A DNA stretch of 10,678 nt from an uncultured Flavobacterium sp. (GTDB lineage: Bacteria; Bacteroidota; Bacteroidia; Flavobacteriales; Flavobacteriaceae): NCBI RefSeq assembly GCF_946482535.1, contig NZ_CAMLRU010000089.1, positions 1 through 10,678 on the forward strand, in the 5' to 3' direction. Positions 7,667-10,678 of this stretch are shown in pieces; position 1 is the stretch's first letter, and each line of letters opens with the position of its first letter. Both the position numbers and the translations under genes were made by a program. Under the pieces are notes generated by a model. That model saw only the letters and a program-made list of their open reading frames with translations. It had not been told where the DNA came from and ran no database searches.

Positions 7667-8572
7667 TTAGAAATAACCTTCTCTTTTTCGGTCTTCCATA
7701 GAAGATTCCGAACGTTTGTCGTCGGCACGATTACCTCTTTCTGTGTGGCGTAAAGAAGCTACTTCCGCTACAATTTTTTCTAAGGTATCGGCATCCGATT
7801 CTATCCCACCGGTGATGGTAATATCGCCTAATGTACGGAAGCGGATTTTCTTGGTAATCACTTCTTCTGTACCGTCCAAAATGAGGTATTCAGACATGGG
7901 AATCCAAGAGTTATTTCTCCATAAAACTTCTCTTTCATGGGCGAAATACAAAGACGGAATGGCTATATTTTCTCTTTTGATGTAATTCCAAACATCCATT
8001 TCTGTCCAATTACTGATAGGGAAAGCTCGGAAATGCTCGCCTTCAAAATATTTACCATTGAGCAAATTCCACAATTCAGGTCTTTGGTTTTTAGGATCCC
8101 ATTGGCCAAAATCATCTCTATGAGAAAAGAAACGCTCTTTGGCTCTCGCCTTTTCTTCATCACGACGTCCGCCACCGATAGCACAATCAATTTTATGAGC
8201 AGCAATAGCATCTAAAAGTGTAGTGGTTTGGAGGGCGTTTCGATTGGCATTCTTTCCTCTTTCCTCCAAAACTCTACCGGTATCAATAGACTCTTGTACA
8301 GAACCTACGAGCAAAGTAGCACCTAATTCAGCTATCAAATCATCTCTAAATTGTATGGTTTCCGGAAAATTATGTCCGGTATCAATGTGCATTAGAGCAA
8401 AAGGAATTTTGGAAGGATAAAAGGCCTTTTTGGCCAAATGCGCCACCACTATCGAATCTTTTCCTCCCGAAAACAGGATAACCGGGTTTTGAAATTGTGC
8501 CCAAACTTCTCTTAAAATAAAGATCGCTTCAGATTCTAATTCATCTAAATAATTTAAATAAAATTTACTCAT
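7667..8572 (-). CDS. cysD: sulfate adenylyltransferase subunit 2
   Basis: A 301-residue PP-loop protein of the normal CysD length. The ATP-binding loop is VILFSGGKDS (31-40). HIDTGHNFPETIQFRD (62-77), GGGRRDEEKARAKER (133-147) and FPISNWTEMDVW (184-195) are hallmark segments of the PAPS reductase/CysD family. The C-terminus ERGNRADDKRSESSMEDRKREGYF has the usual CysD ending. It catalyses adenylyl transfer from ATP to sulfate together with the GTPase CysN. Its start overlaps the end of cysC by 8 nt. The complete set of motifs and the adjacent cysN rule out a PAPS reductase (CysH), which shares the fold. Confidence 0.97.
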   Translation of the reverse strand: MSKFYLNYLDELESEAIFILREVWAQFQNPVILFSGGKDSIVVAHLAKKAFYPSKIPFALMHIDTGHNFPETIQFRDDLIAELGATLLVGSVQESIDTGRVLEERGKNANRNALQTTTLLDAIAAHKIDCAIGGGRRDEEKARAKERFFSHRDDFGQWDPKNQRPELWNLLNGKYFEGEHFRAFPISNWTEMDVWNYIKRENIAIPSLYFAHEREVLWRNNSWIPMSEYLILDGTEEVITKKIRFRTLGDITITGGIESDADTLEKIVAEVASLRHTERGNRADDKRSESSMEDRKREGYF

Positions 8573-9170
8573 TGTTATAAGATTCTATTTTTTGGTTTAC
8601 AAAAGTAATAACTTTTGAAACGGCTAATGTTATGCTTTCATTATCAGTTTTAATCCAAATATCAGGATTTTCAGGACTTTCAAAGGGCGCGTCTATACCG
8701 GTAAAGTTCGGGATAAGTCCTTTTCTCGCCTTTTGGTACAATCCTTTTACATCTCTTTTTTCACATTCTTCCAAACTGGTATCAACAAAAATTTCGATAA
8801 AATTATTTTTACCAATAATTTCTTTCACCATTTTTCTGTCTTTTTCCAAAGGAGAGACAAAAGCAGCAAGTGTTATAATACCCGCATCAACAAAAAGTTT
8901 GGCAATTTCTGCTGTTCTTCTCAGATTTTCGTGACGGTCTTCTTCAGAAAAACCCAAACCGAAATTAATACCGCTTCTCAAATTATCTCCATCCAAAGTA
9001 TACGTTCGGTATTGCATTTCATGAAGCTTTTTTTCTACCGCTTCGGCTATGGTAGACTTTCCTGAACCTGACAAACCGGTAAACCAAAGCACCATAGAAG
9101 GATGCCTGTTAAGTTTGTTCCTGGCGTCACGATTTACTGTATAATTTTGTTGTACTATGTTACTGCTCAT
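8565..9170 (-). CDS. cysC: adenylylsulfate (APS) kinase
   Basis: A 201-residue APS kinase, about the same size as the stand-alone bacterial enzyme. It has the Walker A loop GLSGSGKST (32-40), DGDNLRSGIN (60-69), GFSEEDRHENLRR (73-85), FVSPLEKDR (104-112), where S106 lies at the classical phosphoserine position, and KGLYQKARKGLIPNFTGIDAPFE (142-164), which forms the substrate lid. It phosphorylates APS at the 3' position using ATP, giving PAPS, the donor for sulfotransferases. The N-terminus MSSNIVQQNYTVNRDARNKLN matches the usual start, so the 11-nt overlap with the DUF2061 gene is real. With no PAPS reductase here, its likely role in this locus is to supply the two sulfotransferases. Confidence 0.97.
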   Translation of the reverse strand: MSSNIVQQNYTVNRDARNKLNRHPSMVLWFTGLSGSGKSTIAEAVEKKLHEMQYRTYTLDGDNLRSGINFGLGFSEEDRHENLRRTAEIAKLFVDAGIITLAAFVSPLEKDRKMVKEIIGKNNFIEIFVDTSLEECEKRDVKGLYQKARKGLIPNFTGIDAPFESPENPDIWIKTDNESITLAVSKVITFVNQKIESYNNE

Positions 9171-9621
9171 TTTTTATAGAAATTGTTTCCACCATAGTTT
9201 CTTCTTTAGTTTGTAAGCCAAATTTACTGCGGTACCAAACCCGTTCGTGTAAATAATACAATATCATTTTGGTAGAAATTTCGGCTAATCCGACTTTTAA
9301 CCCAATGAACGGATTGCCTGATATAAACCATGCTACCAACATAGTATCTAAAGTACCAACCATTCGCCAAGTAACGGTTTTTGCAATGTGCCTTTTTCTG
9401 CTTTCTCTTAATATTCCGTCCTTGGAGAGATTGATTTTAAACCAAGCTCTTTCGTGTAAATAGTAGAGAAACATTTTAGTTAACAACTCAGAAAGACCAA
9501 TCTTTAAGCCGATAAGCGGATTTCCGGAAATCAACCAAGCCAACAACATGGTGTCAATAGTTCCGACTATGCGCCATGTAATTGCTTTAGCAATATGCCT
9601 TTTATGTGATTGATCAATCAT
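9160..9621 (-). CDS. tandem-duplicated DUF2061 small membrane protein
   Basis: A 153-residue protein made of two copies of the DUF2061 domain, at about 7-60 and 76-129, joined by a 15-residue linker and followed by a polar tail. Each copy has the order KRHIAK, TWRxVGTxDTML, AWxISGNPxIGLKxGL, then TKM and LYYLHERxW. Each has two hydrophobic stretches, so four membrane segments are expected. Because each unit crosses twice, the two copies should face the same way. The function is unknown. Its place between cysQ and cysC, with 8-nt and 11-nt overlaps, ties it to sulfate activation. Possible roles, all inferred, are anchoring the PAPS-making enzymes at the membrane or helping move sulfate or a nucleotide. 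It does not resemble the known sulfate carriers SulP or CysZ as far as can be judged by eye. Confidence 0.88.
   Translation of the reverse strand: MIDQSHKRHIAKAITWRIVGTIDTMLLAWLISGNPLIGLKIGLSELLTKMFLYYLHERAWFKINLSKDGILRESRKRHIAKTVTWRMVGTLDTMLVAWFISGNPFIGLKVGLAEISTKMILYYLHERVWYRSKFGLQTKEETMVETISIKNEQ
9235..9603 (-). repeat. in-gene tandem duplication encoding the two DUF2061 copies
   Basis: Two direct copies of 162 bases, at 9442-9603 (first) and 9235-9396 (second), separated by 45 bases. At protein level 41 of 54 aligned residues are identical and no gaps are needed. The DNA copies have drifted visibly more, mostly at third codon positions, so the duplication is old and has been kept by selection on the protein. 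Confidence 0.85.
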
Positions 9622-10426
9622 TACTTACTAAAAAATAAGGATTCAAAAGATTCTCTTTATTGTACTTTAATTCCTCTTCAGAATTTTGTTGAAGGACTTT
9701 TAATCCGACAGCATTGCAAATGGCGTGTCCGGCCGCTATATCCCATTCCATTGTAGGAGCAAATCTCGGATATGCATCGGCGCTTCCTTCGGCAACCAAA
9801 CATAACTTTAAAGAGCTTCCTTTGGAAACAACATCAATTTTTTTGGCACTTTTCTCTTTTAGTTGGTCAAGAAAAAGTAACGTATCCTCGTTCATATGAG
9901 ACCTGCTTCCTACCACTCTGTAAACTTGATTGTTCTTTTCGGGTGCAATTAAACGACTGTTTTGGTGAACAATTGCCAAACTATCCTTGAGATTGACATT
10001 AGCTTTAAAACTCTTTCCCTCAAGAATATTTCCATAATACAACTCGTTGAGCGCCGGCGCAAATATTACGCCCATCACCGGTTTTCCATTATCAATTAGC
10101 GCAATATTCACAGTAAACTCATCATTTTTTTTAATGAATTCTTTAGTGCCGTCTAAAGGATCAACTATCCAACAATACTCCCATTTCTTGCGCTCATCAT
10201 AAGAAAGCTGTCTTGATTCCTCGCTTATGATTGGTATCGCCGTTTTATTTAAAACCTGTCCTATTCTATCATTAGCCTCTTGATCGGCTATAGTCAATGG
10301 GGATTCGTCTTCTTTAAAAGCAATTTCAAAATCTTTATTGTAAATTTCAATAATAACTGAACCTGCCGCAAGAGCAGCCTCAATTGCAATATCTTGAAGT
10401 TTTAAAATTTCTTCTTTTGAAAACAT
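9614..10426 (-). CDS. cysQ: 3'(2'),5'-bisphosphate nucleotidase
   Basis: A 270-residue member of the inositol-monophosphatase-like, Li+-sensitive phosphatase family, close to the usual CysQ length. The metal-binding motifs are ISEES (67-71), WIVDPLDGTKEF (86-97, with D89 and D92) and MEWDIAAGHAI (226-236, with D229). KGSSLKLCLVAEGSADAY (202-219) is typical of CysQ rather than of inositol phosphatases. It hydrolyses PAP, the inhibitory by-product of PAPS-dependent sulfotransferases, to AMP and phosphate. It is the first gene after the promoter, and its stop overlaps the DUF2061 gene by 8 nt. Being first in an operon with two sulfotransferases, it fits a PAP-clearing role. The ATG sits about 20 nt after the expected transcription start, and no strong ribosome-binding site is visible, as is usual in Bacteroidota. 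Confidence 0.95.
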   Translation of the reverse strand: MFSKEEILKLQDIAIEAALAAGSVIIEIYNKDFEIAFKEDESPLTIADQEANDRIGQVLNKTAIPIISEESRQLSYDERKKWEYCWIVDPLDGTKEFIKKNDEFTVNIALIDNGKPVMGVIFAPALNELYYGNILEGKSFKANVNLKDSLAIVHQNSRLIAPEKNNQVYRVVGSRSHMNEDTLLFLDQLKEKSAKKIDVVSKGSSLKLCLVAEGSADAYPRFAPTMEWDIAAGHAICNAVGLKVLQQNSEEELKYNKENLLNPYFLVSND

Positions 10427-10452
10427 TAAATAGGGTATTTTTCGGTCGCGTA

Positions 10453-10483
10453 CAAATGTAATTTTATTTAACGCCCTTTCAAA
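10453..10483 (-). promoter_or_regulatory. Bacteroidota-type promoter for the cysQ operon
   Basis: On the minus strand TTTG (10480-10483) is followed after 19 nt by TACATTTG (10453-10460). This is a full match to the -33 TTTG and -7 TAnnTTTG consensus of the Bacteroidota housekeeping sigma factor, with acceptable spacing. Transcription would start near 10446, giving a leader of about 20 nt before cysQ. It is the only well-formed promoter noticed in the window and lies just after the terminator of the preceding gene. Confidence 0.75.
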
Positions 10484-10521
10484 TTAAAACTTAAAAAAAT
10501 AACGAACCTATTCTTTGATTT

Positions 10522-10563
10522 AAAAAAATCCCCGTCTCATTTTTAAAATAAGACAGGGATTTT
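10522..10563 (-). terminator. intrinsic terminator of the T9SS-sorted gene
   Basis: The arms 10551-10563 and 10525-10537 form a 13-bp stem with one mismatch (CCC.GTCT against AGAC.GGG in the core) and a 13-nt loop. Read on the minus strand the stem runs into seven Ts (10522-10528). It begins about 27 nt after the stop of the gene at the right edge and isolates it from the cysQ operon. The A-rich opposite side could also let it work in the other direction, but no plus-strand gene needs it. Confidence 0.85.
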
Positions 10564-10589
10564 ATTAAAATATTTTAATTTACTAAACC

Positions 10590-10678
10590 TTAGCGTTTAA
10601 TCACACGCAGCGTTTTCACTGCATCATCTTGAGTGATTACTACACTATAAACTCCACTTGGGTATCGGTCTCCGATGG
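10590..10678 (-). CDS. C-terminal end of a type IX secretion (T9SS) cargo protein
   Basis: Only the last 28 codons and the TAA (10590-10592) are inside the window. They read IGDRYPSGVYSVVIT, then QDDAVKTLRVIKR. This pattern of GxxYPSGVY, a V/I-rich strand, and a final KTLRVIKR is the end of the C-terminal sorting domain that directs Bacteroidota proteins through the outer membrane by T9SS. The main part of the protein, and so its function, lies beyond the right edge. Candidates include a secreted enzyme or a cell-surface adhesin. It has its own terminator and is not part of the sulfation operon. Confidence 0.8.
   Translation of the reverse strand, partial: IGDRYPSGVYSVVITQDDAVKTLRVIKR

Noticed and set aside
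7963..8211. An 82-codon open frame on the minus strand
   Set aside because: It sits in another frame inside cysD and has no independent support. It is a shadow of the conserved CysD coding sequence.
8632..9065. Two overlapping open frames of 100 and 110 codons on the plus strand
   Set aside because: Both are antisense to cysC, which has every APS kinase motif. Their products are Ser/Phe-rich with no family resemblance.
9235..9603. The repeats in the DUF2061 gene as a CRISPR or mobile-element signature
   Set aside because: There are only two long copies, both in frame and protein-coding with third-position drift. This is an old domain duplication.
6368..10426. Reading the cys genes as an assimilatory cysteine-biosynthesis operon
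   Set aside because: No cysH, cysI, cysJ or cysK gene is present and the genes run straight into sulfotransferase and polysaccharide genes. A dual role cannot be excluded from this window alone.
10564..10589. AT-rich stretch downstream of the T9SS gene as a promoter or small RNA
   Set aside because: It is short, has no TAnnTTTG element on either strand, and is explained as the 3' untranslated segment before the terminator.

Overview
The window looks like a chromosomal segment from a low-GC member of the Bacteroidota, most likely Flavobacteriaceae. Three things point there. The only clear promoter matches the Bacteroidota consensus (TTTG, 19-nt spacer, TAnnTTTG) rather than an E. coli-type promoter. 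The gene cut by the right edge ends in a type IX secretion (T9SS) C-terminal sorting signal. Separate cysD, cysN and cysC genes next to a DUF2061 gene also fit that group. All genes lie on the minus strand, so the biological order runs from right to left.

Right edge (10590-10678): the last 28 residues of a T9SS-secreted protein, closed by a good intrinsic terminator at 10522-10563. A new transcription unit then starts from the promoter at 10453-10483.

Sulfate-activation block (10426 down to 6368): cysQ, a tandem-duplicated DUF2061 membrane protein, cysC, cysD and cysN. CysDN makes APS from sulfate and ATP, CysC makes PAPS, and CysQ removes the by-product PAP. The first four genes overlap by 8-11 nt. 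No PAPS reductase or sulfite reductase gene is present here.

Glycan block (6329 down to the left edge): a Wzx-like flippase, a hexapeptide acetyltransferase, a sulfotransferase, a NodB/CE4-type polysaccharide deacetylase, a second sulfotransferase, a GT4 glycosyltransferase, a serine-acetyltransferase-like O-acetyltransferase, and the N-terminus of another GT4 glycosyltransferase. A weak hairpin with a T6 tract separates the two blocks at 6335-6361.

Reading the blocks together, the likely product is a sulfated, acetylated and partly deacetylated surface or exopolysaccharide. The PAPS-making and PAP-recycling enzymes appear to be transcribed first, with the PAPS-using sulfotransferases downstream on the same strand. 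Most coding gaps are zero or a few bases, so the locus is probably one long operon. The most suggestive detail is the deacetylase sitting directly between the two sulfotransferases, which invites a comparison with deacetylation followed by N-sulfation in heparan sulfate synthesis. That comparison is inference. No RNA gene, CRISPR array, insertion sequence or gene-free stretch longer than 300 bases was seen.
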